Part shown: one piece after another, positions 17,194 to 26,125 of the stretch
How positions within the stretch are numbered: the stretch's first letter is position 1
How the letters are laid out: every line of letters starts with the position of its first letter
Assembly: GCF_001188955.3 (NCBI RefSeq)
Contig: NZ_JPRF03000023.1
Coordinates: 62,001-126,000, forward strand
Length of the DNA: 64,000 nucleotides
Reading direction: 5' to 3'
Source of the DNA: Kitasatospora aureofaciens
GTDB lineage: Bacteria > Actinomycetota > Actinomycetes > Streptomycetales > Streptomycetaceae
Position numbers and translations under genes: made by a program
The notes under the pieces: generated by a model
Told to the model about the DNA's origin: nothing
The model's input: the letters and a program-made list of their open reading frames with translations, nothing else
Database searches by the model: none

Positions 17194-18189
17194 TCAGACT
17201 GCCGCGCGCTGATCGGCCGGGCCGAGGTCCGAAGGTCCCGCCGGCAACGCCTTGGGTCCCTCCCCCGCGGCCCCCGGCAGTGCGCGGACCGTGGTGCCTG
17301 TGGTGCCGAGGATCGTGCCGAGGGCGTTGTCGAGGGGGCCGATGGCCGCGAGATGGCCGGTCCGCTCCGCGAAGGCGGCGGCGGCCTCGGCCTTGGGCCG
17401 CATCGACCCTTCCGGCAGGTCCAGTTCGCGCAGCCGGTCGGGTGTGACGCTGACCAGGGGGCCGGGGCGGGTGGAACCGAAGCGGGTGAATACGTGGGTG
17501 ACGTCGGTGAGTATCAGCAGCGCGTCGGCGTCGAGCTGTTCGGCGAGAAGCGCCGAGGCCAGGTCCTTGTCGACGACGGCCTCGACTCCGCGCACGCGGC
17601 CGGTGTCCGGGTCCCGCGTGACCGGGACACCACCGCCCCCGGCGGCGATCACCACTGCGCCCGTGGCCAGGAGGGCCCGGATGGACGGGAGTTCGACGAT
17701 CGCGGTGGGGCGGGGCGAGGGGACGACCCGGCGGAGGTGTTCACCGTCGCGCGCCGTGGTCCAGCCGCGCTCGGTCTCCATCGTCCTGGCCTGCTGCTCG
17801 GTGAGCTGCCCGCCGATGAACTTCCCGGGCCGCCCGAACGCGGGGTCGTGCGGGTCCACCTCGGTGTGGGTGGTCAGCGCAGTGACGGGGTGCCCGGGCA
17901 GTCGGCCCAGGAGCTCGCGGACGAGCAGGGTGCCGATCATGCCCTGGGTCTGGGCGCCGAGGACGTCCAGCGGGTAGGGCGCGGCGAGCGCCGGGTCGGC
18001 CTCGCTCTCCTCGGCGAGCAGGCCGATCTGCGGGCCGTTGCCGTGGGTGATCACCAACTCGTGTCCGGCGGTGACGAGTTCGGCCAACGAGCGGGCGGCA
18101 TCGTGGACGTGGTGCTGCTGGATGTCGGCGTCGGGGTGTTCGCCCCGCTGGAGCAGGGCGTTCCCTCCGAGTGCGGCGACGATGCGCAT
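17194..18189 (-). CDS. arcC: Carbamate kinase
   Basis: A 331-residue carbamate kinase (EC 2.7.2.2), the ATP-forming step of the arginine deiminase pathway: carbamoyl phosphate plus ADP to ATP, CO2 and ammonia. Family motifs: IVAALGGNALLQRGE at the start, ITHGNGPQIGLLAEE, GGGGVPVTRD and VDKDLASALLAEQL with LILTDVTHVF. The usual length is about 310; a short Pro/Gly-rich tail is extra. The start lies 2 bp after the arcB stop, so translation is coupled. Product is cytosolic. Confidence 0.96.
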   Translation of the reverse strand: MRIVAALGGNALLQRGEHPDADIQQHHVHDAARSLAELVTAGHELVITHGNGPQIGLLAEESEADPALAAPYPLDVLGAQTQGMIGTLLVRELLGRLPGHPVTALTTHTEVDPHDPAFGRPGKFIGGQLTEQQARTMETERGWTTARDGEHLRRVVPSPRPTAIVELPSIRALLATGAVVIAAGGGGVPVTRDPDTGRVRGVEAVVDKDLASALLAEQLDADALLILTDVTHVFTRFGSTRPGPLVSVTPDRLRELDLPEGSMRPKAEAAAAFAERTGHLAAIGPLDNALGTILGTTGTTVRALPGAAGEGPKALPAGPSDLGPADQRAAV

Positions 18190-18191
18190 GA

Positions 18192-19196
18192 TCAGTCTCT
18201 TCGGAGGGTGGCGACCAGGATCGCCTTGATGGTGTGCATGCGGTTCTCGGCCTGGTCGAAGACCAGCGAGGCCGGCGACTCGAAGACCTCGTCGGTGACT
18301 TCGAGGCCGTCGAGCCCGTGCTCGGCGGCGAGTTCCGCGCCCAGGTCGGTGCGGCGGTCGTGCAGGGCGGGCAGGCAGTGCAGGAAGGCCGTGTCCGGAT
18401 TCCCGGTGGCCGCCAGCGTCTTGGCATTGACCTGGTACGGCAGCAACCGGGCGATGCGCTCAGGCCACCGGGCGTGGTCCTCGCCCATGGACACCCATAC
18501 GTCGGTGTAGAGGTAGTCCGCTCCGCGCACCGCCTCCTCGACCTCGTCGGTGAGCGTGAACCGGGCGCCGCTGTCCCGGCCGAGCCGGAGGCACTCCGAG
18601 ACGAGCTCCGAATCGGGCCACAGGTCGCGCGGGGCCGCGATGCGCACGTCCATACCGAGCAGACTGCCCATGACCATCAGGGAGTTGGCGGTGTTGTTGC
18701 GGGCGTCGCCGAGGTAGCAGAAGGAGATCTCCCCCAGCGGCTTTGCGCTGTGCTCACGCATCGTGAACACGTCGCACAGGCTCTGGGTGGGGTGGCACTG
18801 GTCGGTGAGGCCGTTGTACACGGGGACACCGGCACGGGCCGCGAGTTCGGTGACGGCGTCCTGGTCGAAGCCGCGGTACTCGATGGCGTCGTACATCCGG
18901 CCGAGGACGCGGGCGGTGTCGGCGATGCTCTCCTTGTGGCCGATGTGCGAGCCGTCCGGGCCGAGGTAGGTGGTCATGGCGCCCTGGTCGGCCGCGGCGA
19001 CCTCGAAGGCGCAGCGGGTCCGGGTGGAGCTCTTCTCGAAGATCAGGGCGATCCGGCGGCCGGTCAGCCGGGGGATCTCAGTGCCCGCCCGCCGGGCCGC
19101 CTTCAGCTCGGCGGCGAGGTCGAGAAGGTGGTGGATCTCGGCGGCGGTGAAGTCGAGTTCGCGCAGGTAGTGGCGGCCGGTGAGGTCGGCGGTCAT
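18192..19196 (-). CDS. arcB: Ornithine carbamoyltransferase (catabolic context)
   Basis: A 334-residue ornithine carbamoyltransferase (EC 2.1.3.3). Carbamoyl-phosphate site [18 protein letters not shown] (residues about 53-70), [11 protein letters not shown] and the ornithine-binding [12 protein letters not shown] are intact. Its position between arcA and arcC shows that it works in the catabolic direction, phosphorolysing citrulline to ornithine and carbamoyl phosphate. It begins 20 bp after arcA on the same strand. Biosynthetic ArgF is expected elsewhere in the genome. Confidence 0.95.
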   Translation of the reverse strand: MTADLTGRHYLRELDFTAAEIHHLLDLAAELKAARRAGTEIPRLTGRRIALIFEKSSTRTRCAFEVAAADQGAMTTYLGPDGSHIGHKESIADTARVLGRMYDAIEYRGFDQDAVTELAARAGVPVYNGLTDQCHPTQSLCDVFTMREHSAKPLGEISFCYLGDARNNTANSLMVMGSLLGMDVRIAAPRDLWPDSELVSECLRLGRDSGARFTLTDEVEEAVRGADYLYTDVWVSMGEDHARWPERIARLLPYQVNAKTLAATGNPDTAFLHCLPALHDRRTDLGAELAAEHGLDGLEVTDEVFESPASLVFDQAENRMHTIKAILVATLRRD

Positions 19197-19215
19197 GACG
19201 GTTGCTCCTCGGTGG

Positions 19216-20439
19216 TCAGTTGACGGGGTCGCGCTGGATCGGGCAGCTCATGCAGCGCGGGCCGCCCCGGCCGCGGCCGAGCTCGGAGCCGGCGATGGTG
19301 ACGATCTCGACGCCCTGCTTGCGCAGGTAGGTGTTGGTGGCGGTGTTGCGCTCGTAGCCGACGACGACGCCGGGGGCGAGGGCGAGGAAGTTGCTGCCGT
19401 CGTCCCACTGCTCGCGCTCGGCGGCCCGCTCGTCCTGCTCGGCGGACAGGAAGCGGACCTTGTCCAGGTCTAGGGCCTCCGCAAGAGAGGCGGCGAGGTC
19501 GGTGTCGGTCCGCACGTCGAAGCCGGTCAGGAGCTCGGGGGCGGGGGTGAGGGTCCAGGAGCGCAGGCCGTCGGCCAGGCCCGGGTAGACGGTGAAGGTG
19601 TCCCGGTCGATCATCGTCAGGACGGTGTCCAGGTGCATGAACGCCCGGCTCTCCGGCAGGCCGACGGCGATCAGCCGGTGCGCGGTGCCGGTCAGGAACA
19701 GCTGCTGGGCGAGGGTTTCGACAGCCTGCGCGGTGGTGCGCTCGCCCATCCCGACCATGACGACGCCCGGTGCGACGACGTGGACGTCCCCGCCCTCCAG
19801 GCTCAGCCCGGGCGGCGTGGTGGTGCCGTCGAGCAGCGGAGGCGCGGTCTCGGCGAACAGCGGGTGGAAACGGTAGATCGCGGCGGTGTGCAGGGTCTCC
19901 CGCCGACGGGCCGGCTTCGCCATCGGGTTCAGGCTGTAACGGCCGCCGATCCAGCAGGAGTTGTCCCGCGGGAAGAGGTGGTTGGGCAGCGGCGGGAGGG
20001 CGAAGTCCTGCTCCCCGAGGGTGTTCCAGTGCAGGCTGCGGGGGCTGCGCAGCGGCAGGTCGTCCTTGAGTACGCCGCCGATCAGGTATTCGGCGAGGGT
20101 GGTGCCGTCGAGCTGCTCGCACAGCTCCCGGACCGGCTCGACGAGCGCGGGCCCGACGGTGGCCTCGGTGACCACCTGGCCGAGCAGCCAGGCCCGGGCG
20201 GGCGGCAGGTCGAGCGTCTCGGCAAGGAGATCGGCGTAGTGGTGGACGCGCACGCCGTGGTCGCGCAGGACCTGGGCGAAGGCGCCGTGCTCCTCGCGGG
20301 CGCGCTTGGCCCACAGGATGTCGTCGAAGAGCAGCTCGTCGACGTTGCGCGGGGTCAGCCGGGCGAGCTCCAGGCCCGGGCGGTGCAGGATCACCTGCCG
20401 CAGGCGGCCGGCTTCCGAGTCGACACGCAGGGTGGACAT
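19216..20439 (-). CDS. arcA: Arginine deiminase
   Basis: A 407-residue arginine deiminase (EC 3.5.3.6): arginine to citrulline plus ammonia. Motifs in order: [35 protein letters not shown] and the C-terminal catalytic segment [15 protein letters not shown] with nucleophile Cys399. Length matches the family (about 405-415). ATG 20439 has GGGAG upstream and lies 20 bp after arcD. The ammonia made also buffers acid from fermentation. All catalytic residues are present. Confidence 0.96.
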   Translation of the reverse strand: MSTLRVDSEAGRLRQVILHRPGLELARLTPRNVDELLFDDILWAKRAREEHGAFAQVLRDHGVRVHHYADLLAETLDLPPARAWLLGQVVTEATVGPALVEPVRELCEQLDGTTLAEYLIGGVLKDDLPLRSPRSLHWNTLGEQDFALPPLPNHLFPRDNSCWIGGRYSLNPMAKPARRRETLHTAAIYRFHPLFAETAPPLLDGTTTPPGLSLEGGDVHVVAPGVVMVGMGERTTAQAVETLAQQLFLTGTAHRLIAVGLPESRAFMHLDTVLTMIDRDTFTVYPGLADGLRSWTLTPAPELLTGFDVRTDTDLAASLAEALDLDKVRFLSAEQDERAAEREQWDDGSNFLALAPGVVVGYERNTATNTYLRKQGVEIVTIAGSELGRGRGGPRCMSCPIQRDPVN

Positions 20440-20459
20440 CTCGGTGTACTCCCTTGTTC

Positions 20460-21980
20460 TCAGTGCTGCTGGCGCGGCGTCAGCGCGCGCAGGACGATGG
20501 TGGCGAAGCCGACCGGGCGGGCGGTTCGGGCCGCCTTGGCGGGCGGTGCGTCGCGGCGGGCTGGACGGATGTCGGTCGGTCGGGTGTCGGTGCCGGTATC
20601 CGTACGGGCGTCGGTCGCGGGTCGGGCGTGCGGTCGCTTCAGCCAGATGTAGACCGGGATGCCGAGCAGGATGGTGAAGAGGCCGTAGTAGACGGTCTGG
20701 TAGCCGCTGCCCTGGATCGACCAGTACGAGAAGGCCAGTGCGAGGACGGTGACGGCCGTGTCGCGGGTGAGGCGGCGCCGGTCCAGCTGCTCCCTGCCGT
20801 GCAGCGCCAGCCAGTACAGCTGCGCGGCCGCCGAGACCAGGTAGGGGATGACGGCGGTCAGCACGCTCAGCAGCACGATCTCGGTGAAGACCTTGGTGAA
20901 CCGGGTGTAGCTGATCACGGTGAGCACCGACGCGAGGACGGTCGCCGAGACGATGCCGAAGGCCGGTACCTCGCCTCGGCCGCGGGTGCCGGCGAACGCG
21001 GACGGGAACAGTCCGTCGCGGGCGGCGGCCATCGGCATCTCCGCACAGATCAGCGTCCAGCCGTTCAGTGCCCCGAGCCCGGAGACGATCGCGGCGACGG
21101 CGACCAGGTTCCCGGCCCAGTGTCCGCCCGCGATGCTGTTCATCGCATCGGTGAACGGCGCCGTGGAGGAAGCGAGTTGCGCGTGCGGCACGGTACCGAA
21201 CACGGCGAGGGTGCCGAGCAGGTAGATCGCCGCGCAGGCCAGGGTGCCGTAGATGGTCGCTCGCGGCACGTTGCGCTTGGGTTCGCGCACCCGCCCGGCC
21301 GCCACCGAGGCGGTCTCCAGGCCGATGTAGCTGAACAGCGCGATCGCCCCGGCCGCCGAGACGGCGCCCATCGCCGAGCCGCCGCTCGCGTTGAAGGCCC
21401 CGAGGTTTCCGGACTTCACGAACAGCAGGCCGGCCGTCGCCATGAACGCCAGCGGCAGGAACTTGAGCACCGTGGTGACCACCTGGAAAGCGCCGATGCT
21501 GCGCACGCCGGTCAGGTTGACGATCGCGGGCAGCCACAGACCCACCAGGGCTATCGCGATCGAGGCCCAGGTGTGGTGGTCCTTGTTGACGAACACCTCG
21601 ACGTAGCCGACCCAGGCCACGGCGATGGCCGCGTTCCCGGCCCAGGCCGTGATCCAGTACGACCAGGCGGTCAGGAACCCGGCGAACTCGCCGAATGCCT
21701 CTCGGGCGTAGACGTAGGGCCCGCCGCTGCCCGGCACCCGCTCCGACAGCCGCCCGAAGGTCACGGCGAGCGTCAGCGCCCCGACGGTCACCAGGACGAA
21801 CGCCACCAGCGCGATCGGCCCGTACGGCGCGAGCGCCGACGGCAGCGCGAACACGCCGGTACCGATGATGCTGCCGACCACCAGCGCGGTGGCACCCGGC
21901 AACCCGAACGTGCCGCTGCGCCGTCGCGGTCCGTCCTCCGCCGTGCTCACCGGTGGTCTTCCGCGGTCGTGTACGGACAT
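20460..21980 (-). CDS. arcD: APC-family permease, probable arginine/ornithine exchanger
   Basis: A 506-residue APC-superfamily transporter with about 12 predicted membrane helices. The first begins [20 protein letters not shown], the conserved GxGIF-like motif of amino acid antiporters, and [17 protein letters not shown] follows. The tail after about residue 450 is Arg/Thr/Pro-rich and cytosolic. ATG 21980 is preceded by GGAG. It is the first gene of arcDABC-hpf, so arginine import coupled to ornithine export is the natural role; substrate specificity is inferred from context. Five DevR-like palindromes lie in the 331 bp upstream. Confidence 0.87.
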   Translation of the reverse strand: MSVHDRGRPPVSTAEDGPRRRSGTFGLPGATALVVGSIIGTGVFALPSALAPYGPIALVAFVLVTVGALTLAVTFGRLSERVPGSGGPYVYAREAFGEFAGFLTAWSYWITAWAGNAAIAVAWVGYVEVFVNKDHHTWASIAIALVGLWLPAIVNLTGVRSIGAFQVVTTVLKFLPLAFMATAGLLFVKSGNLGAFNASGGSAMGAVSAAGAIALFSYIGLETASVAAGRVREPKRNVPRATIYGTLACAAIYLLGTLAVFGTVPHAQLASSTAPFTDAMNSIAGGHWAGNLVAVAAIVSGLGALNGWTLICAEMPMAAARDGLFPSAFAGTRGRGEVPAFGIVSATVLASVLTVISYTRFTKVFTEIVLLSVLTAVIPYLVSAAAQLYWLALHGREQLDRRRLTRDTAVTVLALAFSYWSIQGSGYQTVYYGLFTILLGIPVYIWLKRPHARPATDARTDTGTDTRPTDIRPARRDAPPAKAARTARPVGFATIVLRALTPRQQH

Positions 21981-22311
21981 CAGAGGCTCCTTTGCCAGGT
22001 GCTGAACCATGCGGATGGGCCTGGCCTTCGCCGCCACCCGCCGAGAAAGATCTTCGGATCGGCGGGCAGCGCATCCCATGGGCCGACAGTCCCGTTCCCC
22101 CGCCCCAGCGGTCCCTGCCTCCCCCGCCCGATGGTCCCGAGGAGTCACGTCGCGCACCGGCGCGCGACGCACTGCCCGCCGCGCCCCGCAGGGACCACCG
22201 GCCCACCACCGGGTCCCGTCAGTCCCTTGGCTCCCGCTCGGCCCGACGGGAGATTCGTGCACAGCCGGTCGGTACCTGGCCCCGGCCCAAAGCGACAGGT
22301 GAGGAGCGGTC
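21981..22311. promoter_or_regulatory. arcD upstream region with five DevR-like boxes
   Basis: No gene. Boxes: GGGCCGACAGTCCC (22080-22093), GCCCCAGCGGTCCC (22102-22115), CGCCCGATGGTCCC (22125-22138), GGGACCACCGGCCC (22191-22204, near-perfect) and GGGTCCCGTCAGTCCC (22211-22226). The nearest is 100 bp upstream of arcD. The other side faces the USP-devR reading frame (start 22312, ribosome site GAGGAG), so the array may control both directions. Confidence 0.7.
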
Positions 22312-22596
22312 GTGACGACACGACAGGGCATGGTGGGTCTCGACGGGTCACCGCAGAGCGAGGCCGCCGCCGCGTGGGCGGCGCAGGAGGCTCAGAGGCT
22401 CGGATCGGCACTGTGCCTTCTCCACGTCTGGCCCTGGCTGAGCGACGAGAACGTGGACCGGTCGAACCCCGGTGACCTCAGGCCCGCCCTCACGATTAGG
22501 GCCCTCCGGCCCTATCGACTCCGCCCGGCATCCGGCAGACTGCGACGAGAACTGCATGACCTGCCACTGGGGACAGGCATCGAGCACGGAGCGGTG
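22312..22596 (+). pseudogene. Universal stress protein N-terminal remnant fused in frame to devR
   Basis: From GTG 22312 (GAGGAG upstream) the frame reads a USP start, [18 protein letters not shown], then [16 protein letters not shown]. After that USP similarity is lost and the frame stays open straight into the response regulator. The rest of the USP, including the ATP signature, is gone. Either this is a truncated USP whose deletion happened to join devR in frame, or a chimeric 327-residue protein is made. A palindromic DevR-like box inside the remnant (22497-22514) and a ribosome site before ATG 22597 favour independent expression of devR. Confidence 0.6.
22497..22514. promoter_or_regulatory. 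Palindromic DevR-like box upstream of devR
   Basis: TAGGGCC-CTCC-GGCCCTA is a perfect 7-bp inverted repeat with a 4-bp spacer, 83-100 bp upstream of the devR ATG. It suggests autoregulation from a promoter inside the USP remnant. Confidence 0.6.
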
Positions 22597-23295
22597 ATGG
22601 CGGACAACACGGCGGCGGGCGCAGGCGACCCGGTGAAGGTGTTCCTCCTGGACGACCACGAGGTCGTCCGACGAGGCGTGCACGACCTGCTGGACTCGGA
22701 GCCCGGTTTCACGGTCGTCGGCGAGGCCTCCACCGTGGCGCAGGCGCTCACCCGCGTTCCGGCGCTCAGGCCGGACGTCGCGGTCCTGGACATGCGGCTG
22801 CCCGACGGCGACGGCGTGACGGTCTGCCGTGAACTGCGTTCCCGGATGCCGGAGCTGGCCTGCCTGATCCTCACGTCCTTCGACGACGAGGAGGCGCTGC
22901 TCGACTCGATCATGGCCGGCGCCGCCGGCTACGTCCTCAAGCAGATCAGCGGCACCGACCTCGTCTCGGCGGTCCGCACGGTGGCCTCCGGCCAGTCCAT
23001 GCTCGACCCCGGCGCCGCCACCCGGCTGATGGCCAGACTGCGCGGCGAGGCCGCTCAGCAGCCGTCCGACGGTCCGCACCTCACCGACCGCGAGCGGGAA
23101 ATCCTCGCCTTGGTGGGCGAGGGCCTGACCAACCGGCAGATCGGCCAGCGTCTCTACCTCGCCGAGAAGACTGTCAAGAACCACATCTCCCGCCTGCTCG
23201 CCAAACTCGGCGTGGAACGCCGAGTCCAGGCGGCCATCATCGCCACCCAGGTACTGTCGGGCCGCAACCAGACGGGAGCCCGCACGGCCGTCTGA
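22597..23295 (+). CDS. devR: DevR/DosR-type NarL-family response regulator
   Basis: A 232-residue response regulator. The receiver domain (about 13-130) has Asp19-Asp20, phospho-acceptor Asp65 ([14 protein letters not shown]), LILTSFDD and Lys in GYVLKQI. The LuxR-type HTH (about 160-225) reads [20 protein letters not shown], then [20 protein letters not shown]. Similarity to mycobacterial DevR/DosR is unusually high along its whole length, including [15 protein letters not shown] and EGLTNxQI. The same type is called OsdR in S. coelicolor. ATG 22597 has GGAG 5 nt upstream, though the frame is open from 22312 through a USP remnant. The partner kinase gene lies 560 bp away on the opposite strand. 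Predicted master regulator of this island. Confidence 0.93.
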   Translation: MADNTAAGAGDPVKVFLLDDHEVVRRGVHDLLDSEPGFTVVGEASTVAQALTRVPALRPDVAVLDMRLPDGDGVTVCRELRSRMPELACLILTSFDDEEALLDSIMAGAAGYVLKQISGTDLVSAVRTVASGQSMLDPGAATRLMARLRGEAAQQPSDGPHLTDREREILALVGEGLTNRQIGQRLYLAEKTVKNHISRLLAKLGVERRVQAAIIATQVLSGRNQTGARTAV

Positions 23296-23323
23296 GCCCG
23301 GGGGGATGCCCCTGGGCCGACAG

Positions 23324-23374
23324 GCCCCCGGCACGGCAGGACCGCCAGAAGTCCTACGAGGGACCATCGGACCC
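23324..23374. promoter_or_regulatory. DevR-like boxes upstream of the PPOX-family gene
   Basis: GGGCCGACAGGCCC (23324-23337) and GGGACC-ATCG-GACCC (23360-23374, extended as GAGGG...CCCTC). The second is only 28-42 bp upstream of the start at 23402. A third imperfect site, GGACCGCCAGAAGTCC, begins at 23340. Confidence 0.65.
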
Positions 23375-23401
23375 TCGCAGGCCGACCGGCCTCCGCCGAG
23401 C

Positions 23402-23827
23402 ATGGACGCCATGACAGCCGAATTCACTCCACTCGACGAGTCGCAGTGCCTGAAACTGCTGGGCGGGACAGCCGTCGGCCGCTTGGTCTACACCGTCGGC
23501 GCCCTACCCGCCGTGATGCCGGTCCGATACCGGATCGCGACCGACGGCAGCGTCCTGCTCCAGGCGAACGCCGGCTCCGAGATCGCCCTCGCCGTCACCG
23601 ACGCGGTCGTCGCCTTCGAGGCGAGCGAGCTGAGCGAGACCGACCGCAGCGGGTGGAGCGTCACCCTGCTCGGCCGGGCCGACGTCACATCCGTCAGCGC
23701 GGCGAGCCATCCCGTTCCCGCCGCCGTGCCCGCCCCCGCGAAGTCGGCCGACCAGGTGACCATCCGGATCCGTCCGGAACTGGTGTCCGGGCGTTCCCTG
23801 CCCGCTTCACCCGCGTGCGAGGTGTGA
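23402..23827 (+). CDS. Pyridoxamine 5'-phosphate oxidase-family (FMN-binding) protein
   Basis: A 141-residue split-barrel flavoprotein. The opening LDESQCLKLLGGTAVGRLVY, then LPAVMPVRYRIA and a terminal VTIRIRPELVSGR, are characteristic of small PPOX-type proteins (Pyridox_ox_2). These bind FMN or F420 and reduce unknown substrates. Start ATG 23402 or ATG 23411; neither has a strong ribosome site. It follows devR on the same strand and a DevR-like box lies almost adjacent. The mycobacterial DosR regulon contains a comparable protein (Rv0080, next to the hibernation factor gene), which supports a dormancy role. The true PNPOx reaction is unlikely. Confidence 0.8.
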   Translation: MDAMTAEFTPLDESQCLKLLGGTAVGRLVYTVGALPAVMPVRYRIATDGSVLLQANAGSEIALAVTDAVVAFEASELSETDRSGWSVTLLGRADVTSVSAASHPVPAAVPAPAKSADQVTIRIRPELVSGRSLPASPACEV

Positions 23828-23853
23828 CCCGCCCGCGGCCCCGTCAGCCCGCC

Positions 23854-25563
23854 TCACCGCAACGGGGCGGACCAGGTCAGTCGAGTACCGCCCTCCGCAG
23901 GGCTGATCAGCTCGAACCCGCCCCCGAGCCCTTCCGCCCGCTCGGCGAGATTGCGCAGGCCGCTGCGCCGCCCCTGCTCGGGAACGCCGACACCGTTGTC
24001 CTGCACCGTCAGCATGACCTGCTGCCCGGTGGCGCCCAGCACGACCTCCACCCGGTCCGCCTTCGCGTGCCGGGCCGCGTTGCTCAGCGCCTCCCCCAGG
24101 ACGGCCACGACGTGTTCCGCGATCTCCGCCGGCACGTCGGTGTCCAGCAGACCCTCCATGCTCAGCCGGGGCGGGAAGCCCAGGACCGCCTGCGCCTGCT
24201 CGACGGCCCGCACGGCCCTGGCCCGCAGGCCCTGGCCGGAGCGCTCCTCGCGAGCGCGGAGCCCGAAGATCGTCGACCTGATGATCTTGATCGTCTCGTC
24301 CAGGTCGCCGACCGCACGGAGCACCCGGTCCGACGCGCCGGGGTGCTCGATGAAGCGGGCGGCACTCTGCAGCGTCATCCCGGTCGCGAAGAGCCGCTGG
24401 ATGGCCAGGTCGTGCAGGTCGCGGGCGATCCGGTCGCGGTCTTCCAGCATCGCCAGCTGCTCGGCGTCCCGGCGGCGTTCCGCCAGCTCCAGGGCCAGCG
24501 CGGCCTGGTCGGCGAAGCCCAGCAGCGGGCCGATCTCGCGGTCGGTGAACTCGGGCGCGCCGGCCTCCCTGGCGAGCAGCAGCACACCGTCGATCTGCCC
24601 CTCGGCCCGGCCCAGAGGGACCGCGACCGCCGCACCGAGCCCCTCGAACCGGCGCGCCCCCGCCGACAGCCGCGGCTCACCGGCCAGATCCGCCGTGGTC
24701 ACCGGCACGCCCGAAGCACAGGCTTCACCCGACAATGACCCCGCCAACGGCACGACCAGGCCCATCCGGCCGACCGCGTCCCCACCGAGAGCCAGCTCCA
24801 CCCGCACGGTGTCCGTCCCGGCCAGCGGCACGGAGACGTCGGCGAGGTCGGCGCCGGTGATCTCCCGGGCCCGCTGCGCGATCAGCTCCAGCACCTCCGA
24901 GCGCGAGCCCCCGGACAGCAGCGCGCGGGTGATCTCCGCGCTCGCGCTCAGCCAGCGCTGCTGGCGCTGAGCCTCCTCGTACAGCCGGGCGTTGTCGATC
25001 GCCACGCCGGCCGCGACCGCCAGGGTGGCGATCACGGACTCGTCGTCGGCGTCGAACTCCTCGCCGCCCCGCTTGTCCGTCAGGTAGAGGTTGCCGAAGA
25101 CCTCGTCGCGCACCCGTACCGGTACGCCGAGGAAGGTTCGCATCACCGGGTGGTGCATCGGGCAGCCGTACGACGCGGGGTGCTCGGAGAGGTTCTCCAG
25201 TCGCAGTGACTCGGGGTTGCGGATCAGCTCTCCGAGGATGCCCCGGCCCGTTGGGTAGGGGCCGATCTTCGCGATCTCCTCCTCCGACAGGCCCACGGTC
25301 AGGAAGGCGGAGAGCGTCTCGCCGTCCGGCCCGATCACGCCGAGCGCCGCGTACTTCGCGTCCACCAGCACCGCCGCGGCTTCCACGATCCGCCGCAGCA
25401 CCTGTGTCAGGTCCAGCTCGCGGCCGACCGACAGCACAGCCTCCAGGAGGCTGTGCACCCGGTCCCGAGTGCCGCGGGCCGCGTCGATCCGCGCCTGGAG
25501 CTCCTCCAGCAGTTCGTCCAGCCGCAGCTGCGGCATCCGAGACCGCACCCCGTCCCCACCCAC
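23854..25563 (-). CDS. devS: DevS/DosS-type two-GAF haem sensor histidine kinase
   Basis: A 569-residue cytosolic kinase. GAF-A (about 50-195) keeps the haem-pocket residues of mycobacterial DevS: His138 in CPMHHPVMRTFLGVPVRV (aligned with His149) and Tyr160 in FGNLYLTDK (aligned with Tyr171). GAF-B spans about 215-360. HisKA_3 follows with phospho-acceptor His384 (DRIARDLHDLAIQRLF), then the HATPase with N-box EALSNAARHAK, G box DNGVGVP and C-terminal LTWSAPLR. GTG 25563 has AAGGAGG 5 nt upstream. It is convergent with the PPOX gene. Predicted to bind haem, sense O2/NO/CO or redox, and phosphorylate DevR. DevR-like boxes lie 82-191 bp upstream. Confidence 0.93.
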   Translation of the reverse strand: MGGDGVRSRMPQLRLDELLEELQARIDAARGTRDRVHSLLEAVLSVGRELDLTQVLRRIVEAAAVLVDAKYAALGVIGPDGETLSAFLTVGLSEEEIAKIGPYPTGRGILGELIRNPESLRLENLSEHPASYGCPMHHPVMRTFLGVPVRVRDEVFGNLYLTDKRGGEEFDADDESVIATLAVAAGVAIDNARLYEEAQRQQRWLSASAEITRALLSGGSRSEVLELIAQRAREITGADLADVSVPLAGTDTVRVELALGGDAVGRMGLVVPLAGSLSGEACASGVPVTTADLAGEPRLSAGARRFEGLGAAVAVPLGRAEGQIDGVLLLAREAGAPEFTDREIGPLLGFADQAALALELAERRRDAEQLAMLEDRDRIARDLHDLAIQRLFATGMTLQSAARFIEHPGASDRVLRAVGDLDETIKIIRSTIFGLRAREERSGQGLRARAVRAVEQAQAVLGFPPRLSMEGLLDTDVPAEIAEHVVAVLGEALSNAARHAKADRVEVVLGATGQQVMLTVQDNGVGVPEQGRRSGLRNLAERAEGLGGGFELISPAEGGTRLTWSAPLR

Positions 25564-25888
25564 GCGAGCCTCCTTCCGTCCTGGCTACCGGCCGGTCGAT
25601 TGTCGCAGAAGCCCTCCCCGACAGTCCGGCTCTGCCCCGTCTCCGGTCCCGTAAGGCCCCCGGCCAGGGGAGGAACCGGCGCGGCCGATCGATGGGCCGT
25701 ACCGACGAGATGCACCCGGCCTGCCGAACACCTCGATACAGGGACCACTGGCCCGCCCACTCGGGCCCGAACGGATCTGCCGCGTACCGCCCGGCACTTG
25801 ATTGGCTCGGTGCGGCACGAGACCCCCGCCCCGAGGGCGAGCGCATGGCCGGGCAGGCCGCCATGGACGACGAGACTTCCAGGAGGTG
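25564..25888. promoter_or_regulatory. devS upstream region with DevR-like boxes
   Basis: No gene. GGTCCCGTAAGGCCC (25645-25659) and GGGACC-ACTG-GCCC (25741-25754) match the box seen at other island promoters, 82-191 bp upstream of the kinase start. A partial GGGCCCGAACGG lies near 25763. This marks the right border of the dense box region. Confidence 0.6.
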
Positions 25889-26125
25889 GGTCTCGCAGTA
25901 CAGGCGGTGCACCGATAAGTCGATCACGACCGCCCGACCGCCAACCGCCTCGCCCGCGACATGCCGTTCCTATCGAGAGTGCACCCAGTCCGACGACTGC
26001 CCGCACAACGGACGCGCCGCCGGCAAGTCATCCCTGGTCCGGGCAGTGATCCTCAGTAGATCCCCGCTGGCCTCCACGCGCTCGACCTGCACCACGGCCA
26101 GCCGCGGCAGCAGGTCCCCCGCCAT
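25889..26125 (-). pseudogene. ISL3-like transposase N-terminal remnant
   Basis: A minus-strand frame from ATG 26125 reads VVQVERVEASGDLLRITART, then PLCGQSSDWVHSR and, after an in-frame TAG at 25970-25972, ERHVAGEAVGGRAVVIDLSV with HRLYCET. This matches the zinc-finger and N-terminal region of ISL3-family transposases as I know it, with one zinc-binding Cys replaced (ARPLCG for xCPxCG). The catalytic DDE domain and terminal repeats are absent. It is a dead insertion-sequence relic at the edge of the dormancy island. Confidence 0.6.

Noticed and set aside
17215..17245. GGTCCGAAGGTCCC-like DevR box near the end of arcC
   Set aside because: It lies within the arcC coding tail just before hpf and is weaker than the intergenic boxes; counted as chance similarity.
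19216..22209. A 997-residue frame joining arcA and the arcD region
   Set aside because: The part before [10 protein letters not shown] is an out-of-frame reading of arcD; arcA has its own ribosome site at 20439.
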